A stretch of DNA of 64,000 nt from JALYXV01 sp963791545. Its GTDB lineage: Bacteria > Actinomycetota > Acidimicrobiia > Acidimicrobiales > Palsa-688. The translations under genes were made by a program, and so were the position numbers. The stretch is from NCBI GenBank assembly GCA_963791545.1, contig CAWBSR010000001.1:248001-312000 (forward strand), in the 5' to 3' direction. This document shows positions 8,373 to 17,299 of the stretch, piece after piece (the first letter of the stretch is position 1; every line of letters begins with the position of its first letter). The notes below the pieces were generated by a model. The model ran no database searches. It was not told where the DNA came from and saw only the letters and a list, made by a program, of their open reading frames with translations.

Positions 8373-9029
8373 ATGGGTGCGGCCACCGTCTTCCTCCGGA
8401 TGCTGCCACCTGTCCGTGCCGCGATACGGCAGGCGGGTCCGCACATCCTCGAAGCCACGCTGGGCCCCACCGCCTGCTTCTTGACGGGACGGGCGCTGTG
8501 GGGCATCGATGGCGCGCTCGCCCTGGCGCTGGGCTGGACCGGCGCCTGCGTGGGCCTGCGTCAGCTCCGGGGCCGGCGCATGAGCGGCCTCCTGCTCATC
8601 GGCATGACCACCCTGCTGCTGCGGGCCGCTGTCTCGCTCGCCATGCAGTCCGAGCGGGCCTACCTGATCGCCCCCGCCCTGGTGACCATCGTGATGGGAA
8701 TCGTGTACATCGGGTCGGCCGTGACCAGCAAACCGCTGCTGGCTCGGGTCATCGGCGACCTGGTCCCCCGCTCATGGCTCGACGCCGACGATCCTCACAT
8801 CAGCCGGCTGTGCCGCATCGGATCAGTGGTCTGGGGCGGCGAGCAGGTTATCTCCGCGATCGTCTCGTTAGGAATGATCGCCCGTCTCCCGACCGCGACC
8901 TACATGGTGGTCCACGAGTTTGTCTCCTGGCTCATCTGTGGCGCCGTGATCGCGGCGGTGGTTCCGTTCTTCTGGTCCGATGTGCGAGCCGTCCGGGCGG
9001 CCCGGATGACGTTGCCGAAGCCGTCCTAG
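8373..9029 (+). CDS. multi-spanning membrane protein, VC0807-like
   Basis: 218 residues with about five or six hydrophobic segments (around 45-60, 70-90, 98-115, 155-172 and 185-205). The pattern, with PTACFLTGRALWGIDGALALALGW near the N-terminus and ITSKPLLARVIGDLVPRSW-like sequence mid-protein, resembles the uncharacterised VC0807 family of integral membrane proteins; that link is from memory and tentative. The ATG has GAAGG close upstream. Its stop overlaps the stop of the convergent hydrolase gene by 4 bases. No catalytic residues can be named and the function is unknown. Confidence 0.7.
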   Translation: MGAATVFLRMLPPVRAAIRQAGPHILEATLGPTACFLTGRALWGIDGALALALGWTGACVGLRQLRGRRMSGLLLIGMTTLLLRAAVSLAMQSERAYLIAPALVTIVMGIVYIGSAVTSKPLLARVIGDLVPRSWLDADDPHISRLCRIGSVVWGGEQVISAIVSLGMIARLPTATYMVVHEFVSWLICGAVIAAVVPFFWSDVRAVRAARMTLPKPS

Positions 9030-9958
9030 GACGCCGGTTCCTGCCTTGGCCCGGCGGGAAAGGCCCCGGCGATGCGCCGGGCCAAGCCGGGACCAGCCCT
9101 TTTCTCACCCTCCGGTGGATCTTGGTCCTCCAGTACCCGAGCCAGCTTGGCCACCGCGATCGAGTTGGTCAGGATCGAGCCGAAGGCATCGGGGTCGGCC
9201 AACAACCACGAATGCCGGCCTTCGATGACCTCGCCTTCTTTTCCGATCGCCCGGCACAGGGCGGCAAAGGAGGCCTTCGGTATTACGGTGTCCTGGTCAC
9301 CCCAGAGCACGACGACAGGGAGCTCGCGGCGCTTGAGTTCCTCCAGTTCCGCCACCAGATCGGCCCGGCGGACCAGGTTGAGGACGTTGAGCAGCCCGAG
9401 TGGGTTGCGCACCAGGTTGGGGAGGGCGTCTTCGACGATGATCGGCATGACCCGGCTCATGTACCGCAGCGGCAGGATCTCTCCGGTGCGGAAGGGCCAG
9501 GTCCAGGGGGGCCGGGTGCTGACGGTGCTGACCAGGTTGGCGAAGGACCAGGTGGTGCCGCCCACCGAATTGACGAGCACGAGGTAGCGGACCCGCTCGG
9601 GGTGGTCGTGGGCCAGCTTTATGGCTACCCCGCCGCCGAAGCTGTGCCCGACGACGAAGGCGGGCTCGTCGACACCAACCGCGTCGAGGAAGCGGGCCAC
9701 CCAGCCGGCGTAGCCGTCGAAGGTGGGCGCCTCCGCCAGATTGGGGGTGCCCCCGAAGCCGGGCAGGGCGGGCGCGTAGACACGGCAGCCTTGGTGAACC
9801 AGCCGTTTCAGGGCCCGCCGATAGGAGCGCTGCCCGAGCGCCCAACCGTGCAGGAACACCACGGCCAGGCCCTCGCCCGCCGTCCCGTAGAACGAATCCC
9901 GCCCGTCGACTGTCGTATGCCGCCATTCCAGGTGATCACCCGGATCCCCGCTTGCCAT
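9026..9958 (-). CDS. alpha/beta hydrolase
   Basis: 310-residue alpha/beta-hydrolase fold enzyme, probably cytoplasmic. Seen: oxyanion region VFLHGWALG, nucleophile elbow GHSFGGG, acid in LWGDQDTVIP and base His in EGRHSWLLADP, so the Ser-Asp-His triad is complete. The ATG at 9958 is chosen because homology begins just after it; the frame stays open upstream only as the antisense of the whiB gene. It lies downstream of whiB on the same strand with 58 bases between them. Substrate is not predictable; epoxide hydrolase, esterase or haloperoxidase-type members share these motifs. Confidence 0.9.
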   Translation of the reverse strand: MASGDPGDHLEWRHTTVDGRDSFYGTAGEGLAVVFLHGWALGQRSYRRALKRLVHQGCRVYAPALPGFGGTPNLAEAPTFDGYAGWVARFLDAVGVDEPAFVVGHSFGGGVAIKLAHDHPERVRYLVLVNSVGGTTWSFANLVSTVSTRPPWTWPFRTGEILPLRYMSRVMPIIVEDALPNLVRNPLGLLNVLNLVRRADLVAELEELKRRELPVVVLWGDQDTVIPKASFAALCRAIGKEGEVIEGRHSWLLADPDAFGSILTNSIAVAKLARVLEDQDPPEGEKRAGPGLARRIAGAFPAGPRQEPAS

Positions 9959-10016
9959 TGCAAGCGAAGGATATGGCTCGGGCCCCACCAGCTCGCAAGG
10001 TGCGGCTCGGGACTCC

Positions 10017-10280
10017 TCAGGCGAGGGAGCGGGCCAGGAGTTGTTTGCGCTCGACCTCGTTGAGGCCGCCCCAGATGCCGTGGGGCTCACGGATGCGCAT
10101 GGCGTAGTCGAGGCAGGCTCGGCGGACCGGGCAAGTGGAACAGATCGTCTTGGCCCGACTTTCTCGGGCCTCCTTCTCGTCCTTACGCTCGAAGTGCGCA
10201 GGAGGGAAGAAAACCGAGGCGTGAGGCCCACGGCAGGCAGCCTTCGCCTGCCAAAGTTCATCTACTCGTTGAACGCTCAA
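10017..10280 (-). CDS. WhiB-family iron-sulfur regulator
   Basis: 87-residue Wbl protein, an actinobacterial [4Fe-4S] transcription regulator that usually works with the primary sigma factor. Four cysteines (AACRG, then CSTCPVRRAC) and the GIWGG turn are all present, followed by a basic tail (ERKQLLARSLA). The TTG at 10280 is supported by a G-rich Shine-Dalgarno tract (about seven consecutive G) a few bases upstream. In Mycobacterium tuberculosis whiB4 sits between ponA2 and the ArsA-like pair Rv3679-Rv3680. Here a ponA and an ArsA-like pair lie on either side in looser spacing, so a WhiB4-like role is possible but unproven. Confidence 0.93.
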   Translation of the reverse strand: MSVQRVDELWQAKAACRGPHASVFFPPAHFERKDEKEARESRAKTICSTCPVRRACLDYAMRIREPHGIWGGLNEVERKQLLARSLA

Positions 10281-10440
10281 AGGGTCCCCCCCTTTCTCGC
10301 GGGGAAGTTACTCCCCTTTGCTGGAACCAACAAGGGGTGAACTATCGCGAGCGCCCGAATTGCCCTGGTATCTCCCGGTTCTGCGCCAAGGCACCTGGGA
10401 CAACCGTCGGGAAAAATGCTAGCAGCCCCGCTGAGAGGTA

Positions 10441-11697
10441 TCAGTGGTGCGAATCACGTGCCGCCCCGGTCTCGGGTTCCACCTCGAGCAGCAGCCCGTC
10501 GATGGAGACCACCCGGATCCGCTCGCCGACTGCGATCGGCGTGGCCCGGTTGGTGCGGGCCCGCCACGGGGCGCCTCGGACCTCGACGGTCCCTTCCGGT
10601 TCCACCGGGTCCAGCGCCACGCCCATCTCTCCCACCAGGGACTGGCGCCCGATGGTGGGCGTGGAGAAGCGAGCCCGGACCATGGCCGGCATTCCCGCCA
10701 CCATGAACAGCGGCGGGCCCAAGATCCCGGCGATCAGGGCCAGGATCGAGGGGTGGACGCCCCGGTAGAGGAACAAGGAGCCGACGACCAGGCCCAGCGC
10801 GCCGACGCCGCTCCAGATCCGGGGCACGCCTGACTGCAGGTCGATGCACAAGCCGAACACCGCCAAAGCGAGCAGCGCCAGGGCCCACACCCGCAGGGGG
10901 AGGACCCCGAGCCCGTAGGAGGCCAGGCCCAGAGCCCCGGCCCCGCAGATGGCGCCGATCCCGACCCCGCCGGTGAAGAAGTCCATAGCGATCAGCAACA
11001 GCCCGATGAGCAGCATGAGGTAGGCGACCGACGGGCTGGCGGCGGTGTGGAGCAGCTGCTGCACCAGGTTCAACTTCTCGAAGCGCACTGCGACCGTCGG
11101 CTGGCGGCGAGGCTGGCCGTTGGATTGGATGACCGTGGCGGTATGGAGGGTGTGGCCGGCGACCTGCTGGCCGTCCAGGTTGACCACGAAGTCGCCGAGG
11201 GTGGGCTGGTTGAGCATCGGGGTGGTGATCCCCTGGGCGGCCGCCTCGGCGTTGTCGATGGTGCGGCCCGGCCGGGGGCCGGGCGGAGAGCCGGCCGGCG
11301 ACGACGCCGGGACACCCACCCGGGTCCCGGGAGCCATGCCGCGAAGAGCGGCGGCCCGGAACAGGACATATGCCGCCCCGAGGGCCCGGCTGCTGTTGGG
11401 GCCGACCCAGACCGCCACCGGCACCGGGGCGTTGGCGATGGCGTCGGCCAGGTGGGCCAGTACCGCGGGAGAAACAATCCCGCCCCCGCTGTCCAGCTGG
11501 ACGACGAGGGCTTCCGCCCGGCCCCGGTTGGCAGCCGTCACCGCCCGTTGCAAGAAATCGACCTGGATCGGGTCGATCAGCCCGTTGACCTGGACCACGT
11601 CGATGTGGCCGGTAGCGGGGACGGCGTTTTGGGAAGGGGGACTCGACGGGGCCCAAGCCGTAAGCCCGAGGGCAACGACGAGCAAGCCGGCGACCAT
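10441..11697 (-). CDS. NfeD-family membrane protein with ClpP-class protease domain
   Basis: Long-form NfeD (NfeD1b). Signal or anchor segment MVAGLLVVALGLTAWA, then a ClpP/SppA-like domain at about residues 35-200 (VNGLIDPIQVDFLQRAV, VVQLDSGGGI), several membrane segments at 235-340, and a C-terminal OB-like NfeD domain (SLVGEMGVALDPVEPEGTVEVRG). The usual catalytic segment reads SSRALGAAYVLF, where family members have Ser in A-x-S-A-G; this alignment by eye suggests the nucleophile is lost. Such proteins cooperate with stomatin-type partners in membrane quality control; no stomatin gene is adjacent. Start ATG 11697 precedes the signal segment. It is divergent from the ArsA-like gene with about 40 bases between starts. 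Confidence 0.88.
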   Translation of the reverse strand: MVAGLLVVALGLTAWAPSSPPSQNAVPATGHIDVVQVNGLIDPIQVDFLQRAVTAANRGRAEALVVQLDSGGGIVSPAVLAHLADAIANAPVPVAVWVGPNSSRALGAAYVLFRAAALRGMAPGTRVGVPASSPAGSPPGPRPGRTIDNAEAAAQGITTPMLNQPTLGDFVVNLDGQQVAGHTLHTATVIQSNGQPRRQPTVAVRFEKLNLVQQLLHTAASPSVAYLMLLIGLLLIAMDFFTGGVGIGAICGAGALGLASYGLGVLPLRVWALALLALAVFGLCIDLQSGVPRIWSGVGALGLVVGSLFLYRGVHPSILALIAGILGPPLFMVAGMPAMVRARFSTPTIGRQSLVGEMGVALDPVEPEGTVEVRGAPWRARTNRATPIAVGERIRVVSIDGLLLEVEPETGAARDSHH

Positions 11698-11737
11698 GGC
11701 TAGTCTGCGAATGCGACGACCTCCAAGAGGAGAGGGA

Positions 11738-12843
<1,106 letters not shown>

Positions 12844-12847
<4 letters not shown>

Positions 12848-13959
12848 GCCCAGCCAACCCCACCCCGAACCTCCGCCAGCTGATCGAACAGCGCACCATC
12901 ATCGTGTGCTGCGGCTCCGGCGGGGTGGGCAAGACCACCGCCGCCGGAGCCATCGCGGTCGAGGGGGCGCGACTCGGGCGCCGGACCTGCGTCGTCACGA
13001 TCGACCCGGCCAAACGACTGGCCGACGCCCTGGGCCTGGACGCCCTCACCAACGAGCCGGGGCAGATCGACGGCGACTGGCCCGAGGGGGGTGAGTTGTG
13101 GGCCCTGATGCTCGACACCAAGTTGACCTTCGACGACCTGGTGGCTCGCTACGCCCGCAACGCCGAGCAGGCCTCGCACATTCTGAGCAACCGCTTGTAC
13201 CGCAACATCGCCGGGGCGCTATCGGGCACGCAGGAGTACATGGCGATGGAGAAGCTGTACGAACTGCACGACGAGGGCCGCTTCGACCTGATCGTGATCG
13301 ACACGCCACCGACCCGCAACGCCCTCGACTTCCTCGACGCCCCCCGCCGCCTCACCCATTTCCTCGACAATCGGATCTTCCGGATGCTCGTCATGCCCGC
13401 CCGCACCTACATGAAGATGGTCGGTCTGGCGACCCAGGCGTTCCTGAAGACGGTGGCCAAAGTGGTGGGATCCGACGTGGTCAAGGACGCAGTCGACTTC
13501 TTCGCCGCGTTCGAGGGAATGGAACAGGGCTTCCGGGAGCGGGCCCAGAAGGTCCTCGAGCTGCTGTCGGAGCCGGTCACGGCGTTCGTGCTGGTGGCGG
13601 CGCCCCGGCGCGATGCCGTCGACGAGGCGATGTACTTCGCGGGCCGGCTGCAGGAGTCCGACATCGAGGTCCAGGCGCTGGTGGTCAACCGGCTGCACCC
13701 TCGCTTCGGCCCCGTGCCGTCGGTGTTGACCAAGCCCGGCACCGGCGCGGTGTCACCGGAAGTGGCGCCCCTGCTGGCCCTGGTCAAGAACCTGCGGGAC
13801 CTCGAAGGCATCGCGGAGCGGGAGGAGCGGTACCTGAAGAGCCTGACCCGCCAGGTCGCCCCGGCCCCGGTCGTCCGGGTCCCGCTTCTCGACGACGACG
13901 TCCACGATGTCGCCGGCCTGGGCCAGGTGGGCCGCTACCTCCTGGGGTCGGCCAGCTAG
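12844..13959 (+). CDS. ArsA/Get3-like ATPase, second of pair
   Basis: 371-residue partner of the preceding ATPase. Deviant Walker A GSGGVGKTT, TIDPAKRLADALGL (the DPA switch region typical of ArsA), Walker B LIVIDTPPTRNALDFLDAP, and a helical subdomain with many Met and Phe (FRMLVMPARTYMKMVGLATQAF) that could bind a hydrophobic client. The GTG start overlaps the upstream stop (GTGA), giving a coupled two-gene operon. No arsenite-binding Cys triad and no ArsB are present, so arsenic resistance is unlikely. Confidence 0.9.
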
Positions 13960-13989
13960 CCCGACGGGTCCCGCGCCGCCTCCCCCGGG

Positions 13990-14373
13990 TTAGTTCTGGT
14001 AGGCGCCTTTGCCGCTTCCGGCGCTATCGCCGCCGCGGGGCTCGAGAGCCGCCGCCGCCTCCTCGATCGTCTCGGCCACGGTCACGATCCTGTCGAAACC
14101 GGTGGTCCGCAGGAGACGGGTCAGGGTCGGCCGGTTGCACGCCACGGCGACGTCGCCACCGAGCTCCCGGGCTCGGCGGATACCGCCGATGAGGGCGCCG
14201 AGGCCAGCCGAGTCGACGAAGGGTACCCCCGACATGTCGATCAACAGGCGGGGGCTGGAGGCAAGTTCCGCCAGGGTCTGGCGGAACTGGCTCACCGTGA
14301 ACGCGTCCAACTCGCCCACCGGACGGCAGATAGTCAGCCCACCGTCGGTGTGATCGAGCTCTATTTTCAGCAC
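13990..14373 (-). CDS. STAS-domain anti-sigma factor antagonist
   Basis: 127-residue RsbV/SpoIIAA-like protein. The STAS fold is clear: GELDAFTVSQFRQTL, LLIDMSGVPFVDSAGLGALIGGIRRA with the DSAG phospho-Ser site, and a C-terminal extension AAAALEPRGGDSAGSG. It would bind an anti-sigma kinase and be switched by Ser phosphorylation. The GTG at 14373 has a strong GGAGGA upstream; longer frames are shadow. It is divergent from the receiver gene at 14458. No cognate kinase is adjacent, but an RsbW-like gene occurs at 33,259. Confidence 0.9.
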   Translation of the reverse strand: MLKIELDHTDGGLTICRPVGELDAFTVSQFRQTLAELASSPRLLIDMSGVPFVDSAGLGALIGGIRRARELGGDVAVACNRPTLTRLLRTTGFDRIVTVAETIEEAAAALEPRGGDSAGSGKGAYQN

Positions 14374-14444
14374 ACTTCCTCCCCGGGGGCAGGGGAACAG
14401 ACTGCCAGGCTTGTTCCGGATGGTACCCGTCCGGAGCCGAGAGC

Positions 14445-14450
14445 TACCCT
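14445..14450 (+). promoter_or_regulatory. -10 element for leaderless receiver-protein mRNA
   Basis: TACCCT followed by 7 bases and then GTG at 14458. With no Shine-Dalgarno sequence in the gap, a transcript starting at the GTG is the simplest reading. Confidence 0.5.
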
Positions 14451-14457
14451 CGCCAGT

Positions 14458-14937
14458 GTGACCGAGATCTTGGTAGTCAGCGACGCCGAGTGGGTCCGGG
14501 ACCAACTTAAGTCCGTCCTGGCGTCCCCGCAGACCAAGATCCGCATGGTCAGCACCGGCGCCCGGGTGTTGCCCGCGGTCCGCCGGCGGGCCCCGGACCT
14601 GGTCATTCTCGACCTCCAGATCGGAAACATGGGCGGCATGGCGGTCTGCTTGGACCTGCGGTTGGAGGAGGGCGCAGGTCGGCTGGACCACATCAAGGTC
14701 ATCATGCTCCTCGACCGACGAGCCGACGTTTTTCTCGCCCGTCGATCAGGCGCCGAGGGCTGGATCATCCGGCCCCTCGACCCGATCCGGCTCCGCCGCG
14801 CGACTCAAACCGTCCTCGACGGCGACACGTACTACGACGAGTCGTACCAGCCGTTCCCGGTCCGAGTCGACTCGGTCCGCCCCGCGCCAGCCCTCCCCGC
14901 CCCGGCTTCGGGTAGCATCGCCGCCGCCGGGAAGTAG
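14458..14937 (+). CDS. response-regulator receiver-domain protein
   Basis: 159-residue single-domain receiver. Phospho-acceptor Asp lies in DLVILDLQIGNMGG; the switch Thr/Ser position reads VIMLLD and the usual conserved Lys is Arg in GWIIRPLDP, so signalling may be altered. A Pro/Ala-rich tail follows; no output domain. The GTG start is supported by the -10 box 7 bases upstream. The last three codons and the TAG (14929-14937) lie inside the 5' acceptor stem region of tRNA-Pro, so the two genes share DNA. Confidence 0.82.
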   Translation: MTEILVVSDAEWVRDQLKSVLASPQTKIRMVSTGARVLPAVRRRAPDLVILDLQIGNMGGMAVCLDLRLEEGAGRLDHIKVIMLLDRRADVFLARRSGAEGWIIRPLDPIRLRRATQTVLDGDTYYDESYQPFPVRVDSVRPAPALPAPASGSIAAAGK

Positions 14938-15002
14938 CGCAGCTTGGTTAGCGCGCAGCGTTCGGGACGCTGAGGCCGGGGGTTCAAATCCCCCCTTCCC
15001 GA
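14928..15002 (+). tRNA. tRNA-Pro (anticodon CGG)
   Basis: Acceptor arms CGGGAAG and CTTCCCG pair perfectly. D-arm GCGC-AGCTTGGTTA-GCGC, anticodon stem CAGCG/CGCTG with loop TTCGGGA (anticodon CGG) and T-arm GGGGG-TTCAAAT-CCCCC are all present. CCA is not encoded. The 5' end overlaps the upstream receiver gene by 10 bases. Confidence 0.96.
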
Positions 15003-15013
15003 CCGGGTCGGGG

Positions 15014-15019
15014 TACGTT
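15014..15019 (+). promoter_or_regulatory. -10 element of small acidic protein gene
   Basis: TACGTT followed by 7 bases and GTG at 15027, consistent with a leaderless mRNA starting just past the tRNA. Confidence 0.45.
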
Positions 15020-15026
15020 GGCGACG

Positions 15027-15200
15027 GTGAGCGAGTACGAGTTCCTCAGTCCCGAAGCCCGGGCAGCAGCCCTGGCGCAGGAATTCACGCAGCTGTCACC
15101 AGAGGACCAGGCGCTGATCATGGCGCTCATCGGCCGGCTGCGGGGAGACGTCGAGGAGGAGTTTCCCCCCGACGTCAAGTTCATGGACTTCGACGAGTAG
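15027..15200 (+). CDS. small acidic conserved-looking protein
   Basis: 57 residues starting at GTG, beginning VSEYEFLSPEARAAALAQEF and ending in an acidic DVEEEFPPDVKFMDFDE tail. Two predicted amphipathic helices, no membrane segment, no cysteines. Codon usage matches the neighbours (strong G/C third positions), and the -10 box 7 bases upstream supports GTG 15027 over the in-frame TTG at 15018. I do not recognise the family; function unknown. Confidence 0.65.
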   Translation: MSEYEFLSPEARAAALAQEFTQLSPEDQALIMALIGRLRGDVEEEFPPDVKFMDFDE

Positions 15201-15376
15201 CCGCCCTCCGCCGGTGCCTTTCGGACTCGACCGGGTGGGGCAGGACATTTGTACTGCTGAGATCCAGAGCTTTTGCTCTACGCACTAGCTGAGCAACGGT
15301 TCATAGTCGTTCTCGTGTGACACGCGGCGACTATGTCGGGCCAATCCCCCCTGGTTGGCCTGCGGTCTCGCCCATG

Positions 15377-15422
15377 GCGCCGCACCGCTCACACCCGGTT
15401 TACCGGGCGAGCGGTGCGGCGC
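15377..15422. other. large two-tier stem-loop in the 15,201-15,517 gap
   Basis: Outer arms of 14 bp (15377-15390 with 15409-15422) are perfectly complementary and enclose an inner hairpin CCCGGT-TT-ACCGGG. It lies about 95 bases before the regulator gene of the thiopeptide cluster. No T-run follows. It could end transcription from upstream or act in the regulator leader. The rest of this 317-base gap shows no gene. Confidence 0.7.
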
Positions 15423-15517
15423 ATTCACGGCGTCTCGGCGAGCACGGCGGAGCGCAATCGCGCTGAACTGAGCACAACCCCCATTTGCCCCCGCCCCCGC
15501 GCTCGAAAGGGAAGCCT

Positions 15518-16885
15518 GTGTCTCTTGTCGATGACATCTTCGGTGAACAGACCGGTCAGCTCGCCGTGCTGTACTGCGAGGTCAACCAGTCCGACGCGGA
15601 AGTCCCCCCGGCCTCGGATTTCGCCCTGGGGCGGTACTTCCAGCCCGCCCGGGAGCTGGCGGCCGACTTCGGCGGCCGGGAGGCGACCACGACCGCGGGC
15701 GGGTGGCTGGCGACGTTCAACTCGACCGTGGAGGCGCTGGTATGCGCCCGGACCCTCGCCTCGCTGGTCGGCTCGCGGCGCCCCGGGGGGCCGAGCCTTT
15801 CGGGGGGCCTGTCGGCGGGTGAGGTGACCCGGGAGGGGTTCGGCCTCGGCGGCCGGCCGATCCGGGAGGCGATCGCATTGTGCCACCGGGCGCAACCGAG
15901 GCAGGTCCTGGTGGCCGACCCGCTCCAGGTCGTGGTGGCGCCCCACTCGCTGCCGTCCTTCGCACCGGCGCCGAGTCGTCTCGATGGCGGGCGCCGCGCC
16001 GCCGGTGCGAACTGGGAGGACGACAGCGAGCCCGAGCCCCCCGGCGGGCCGCCTACCCTCCGCCTCCTGGTCACCGGCCCGGGGCGGTCCCGCGCCCCCG
16101 CGCCACCCCCCGACCCCGCCCTGGGCAAGGTGGGCGGGGTCCGCCTCGCCATCCTCGGGTGGGTCCGGCTGGAAGTGGGCGAACCAGCCGTTCCCCGCGC
16201 CGTCATGCGGGGCAGCCAGGCCCGGGCGGTGCTCTCCATGCTGGCGCTGCGCCACGGCCCGGTCCACAAGGACGAACTGGCGGAGTTGCTGTGGCCCAAG
16301 GCACTGCCCGGGCATTGGGAAGGCGCCCTGCGGGGGGTCATCACCAAGATCCGCCGGTTCCTCGACAGCGGCGGCCTATCGGCGCGCCAGGTCCTCATCG
16401 GCGAGGGCGGCCACTACGAGCTCCGCCTCCCCCCTGGCGTGAGCATCGACCGCGACCAGGCCGACTTCCTGATCGTCTCGGCCCGGGCCGCCCTGGCGCA
16501 CCGGCGCCCCGAGGAGGCGGCGGCCCTTTCGCGCCGGGCCGTCAAGATCCTGCAGCGCCGCCTGCTGTCGGGGCCGGACAATGCCTGGTTCGACCAGATC
16601 CGGGCGGAACTGGCCAACGAACGGCTGAGCGCCCTGGAGCTGTGTGCCCAGGCCGAGTTGGCGGCGGGCATCCTGGAAGGCGCCAAGCAGGCCGCGTCGG
16701 AGGCCCTGACGCAGGACCGGTACCGCGAATCCAGCTACCGGCTTTTGATGCAGGCCCATGCCGCGGCCGGTAGCCGGGGCGAAGCACTGCGCACCTACGA
16801 GCGGTGCCGGCGCTTACTGGCCGAGGAGCTCGGGGTCGGTCCCGCGGCGCCGACCCAGGCCCTCTACCTGCAACTGCTCGGGTGA
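15518..16885 (+). CDS. BTAD/SARP-type regulator with cyclase-like N-domain
   Basis: 455 residues. The N-terminal part (about 8-150) resembles a degenerate class III nucleotidyl cyclase fold (AVLYCEVNQSD, GGWLATFNSTVEALVCARTLA, SGGLSAGEV, AQPRQVLVADPLQVVV) without metal-binding Asp pairs. A Pro-rich linker leads to a winged-helix DNA-binding domain (VRLAILGWVRLEVG ... SMLALRHGPVHKDELAELLWP ... ITKIRRFLD) and a C-terminal bacterial transcription-activator TPR domain ending in EELGVGPAAPTQALYLQLL. This is the AfsR/SARP layout. The GTG has AAAGGGAAG upstream. It stands directly before the thiopeptide operon, whose promoter carries SARP-like direct repeats, so it is probably the pathway activator. 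Confidence 0.88.
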   Translation: MSLVDDIFGEQTGQLAVLYCEVNQSDAEVPPASDFALGRYFQPARELAADFGGREATTTAGGWLATFNSTVEALVCARTLASLVGSRRPGGPSLSGGLSAGEVTREGFGLGGRPIREAIALCHRAQPRQVLVADPLQVVVAPHSLPSFAPAPSRLDGGRRAAGANWEDDSEPEPPGGPPTLRLLVTGPGRSRAPAPPPDPALGKVGGVRLAILGWVRLEVGEPAVPRAVMRGSQARAVLSMLALRHGPVHKDELAELLWPKALPGHWEGALRGVITKIRRFLDSGGLSARQVLIGEGGHYELRLPPGVSIDRDQADFLIVSARAALAHRRPEEAAALSRRAVKILQRRLLSGPDNAWFDQIRAELANERLSALELCAQAELAAGILEGAKQAASEALTQDRYRESSYRLLMQAHAAAGSRGEALRTYERCRRLLAEELGVGPAAPTQALYLQLLG

Positions 16886-16910
16886 GCGGTATCCAAAGGG
16901 CGATAACCGC

Positions 16911-16952
16911 TCGCGCTCAGTTCGCGCTCTTTTCGCGCGCAGTTCCTACAAC
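16911..16952 (+). promoter_or_regulatory. putative SARP operator and thiopeptide operon promoter
   Basis: TCGCGCT at 16911 and 16922 and TCGCGCG at 16933 form three heptamers with exact 11-base period, one per DNA turn. The last ends 7 bases before TACAAC (16947-16952), a plausible -10. SARP activators are known to bind such 11-bp-spaced heptamers about 8 bp upstream of the -10. A transcript from here would carry a 5' leader of about 160 bases before the precursor ATG. Confidence 0.65.
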
Positions 16953-17118
16953 TCCGCTGACCAACGGTCCCTCGCGCAGCGGAGCATCGGTGTCTTTCAC
17001 ACGGGCGCCGACATCGGTTCGAAACCGTCCGGGGGTGCCGCCTCGATATCGGGGGCCATGGCTTCGGTCGCGCTCCGGTGACCGGGGGACGGGCAGCGAC
17101 CGACAGAAGGGACCAACT

Positions 17119-17292
17119 ATGGGTGAAACCAACGAGCTAAGCCTCATCGATGAGGGTTTCAGCGAGTTCGACATCGAGGAACTGACCGTGTTCGACGTGA
17201 ACTCGGCGGTCGCCCTCCCGGAACTGGGCGCCTCCCACAGCGGCGGCTGGTTCTGCTGTTCCTCATCCTCCAGCTCCTCGTGCTGCGTCTGA
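17119..17292 (+). CDS. thiopeptide precursor peptide
   Basis: 57-residue RiPP precursor. An acidic leader (EGFSEFDIEELTVFDVNSA) ends in ALPELGA, very like the leader and cleavage zone of lactazole-type thiopeptides, and is followed by a 19-residue core SHSGGWFCCSSSSSSSCCV. Cys would become thiazoles and Ser dehydroalanines or oxazoles; Ser1 is placed to join the central pyridine. The ATG has AGAAGGGA upstream; the longer in-frame ORF before it is not coding. The gene is followed after 7 bases by the first tailoring enzyme and preceded by a SARP-like promoter. Cleavage position and core numbering are inferred by analogy. Confidence 0.93.
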   Translation: MGETNELSLIDEGFSEFDIEELTVFDVNSAVALPELGASHSGGWFCCSSSSSSSCCV

Positions 17293-17299
17293 GGACTGG

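Noticed and set aside
11045..11737. Upstream extension of the first ArsA-like frame
   Set aside because: It is antisense to the NfeD gene and lacks ATPase homology; TTG 11738 has a ribosome site.
15240..15320. Possible second tRNA after tRNA-Pro
   Set aside because: No paired acceptor stem or TTCNANNC T-loop could be drawn.
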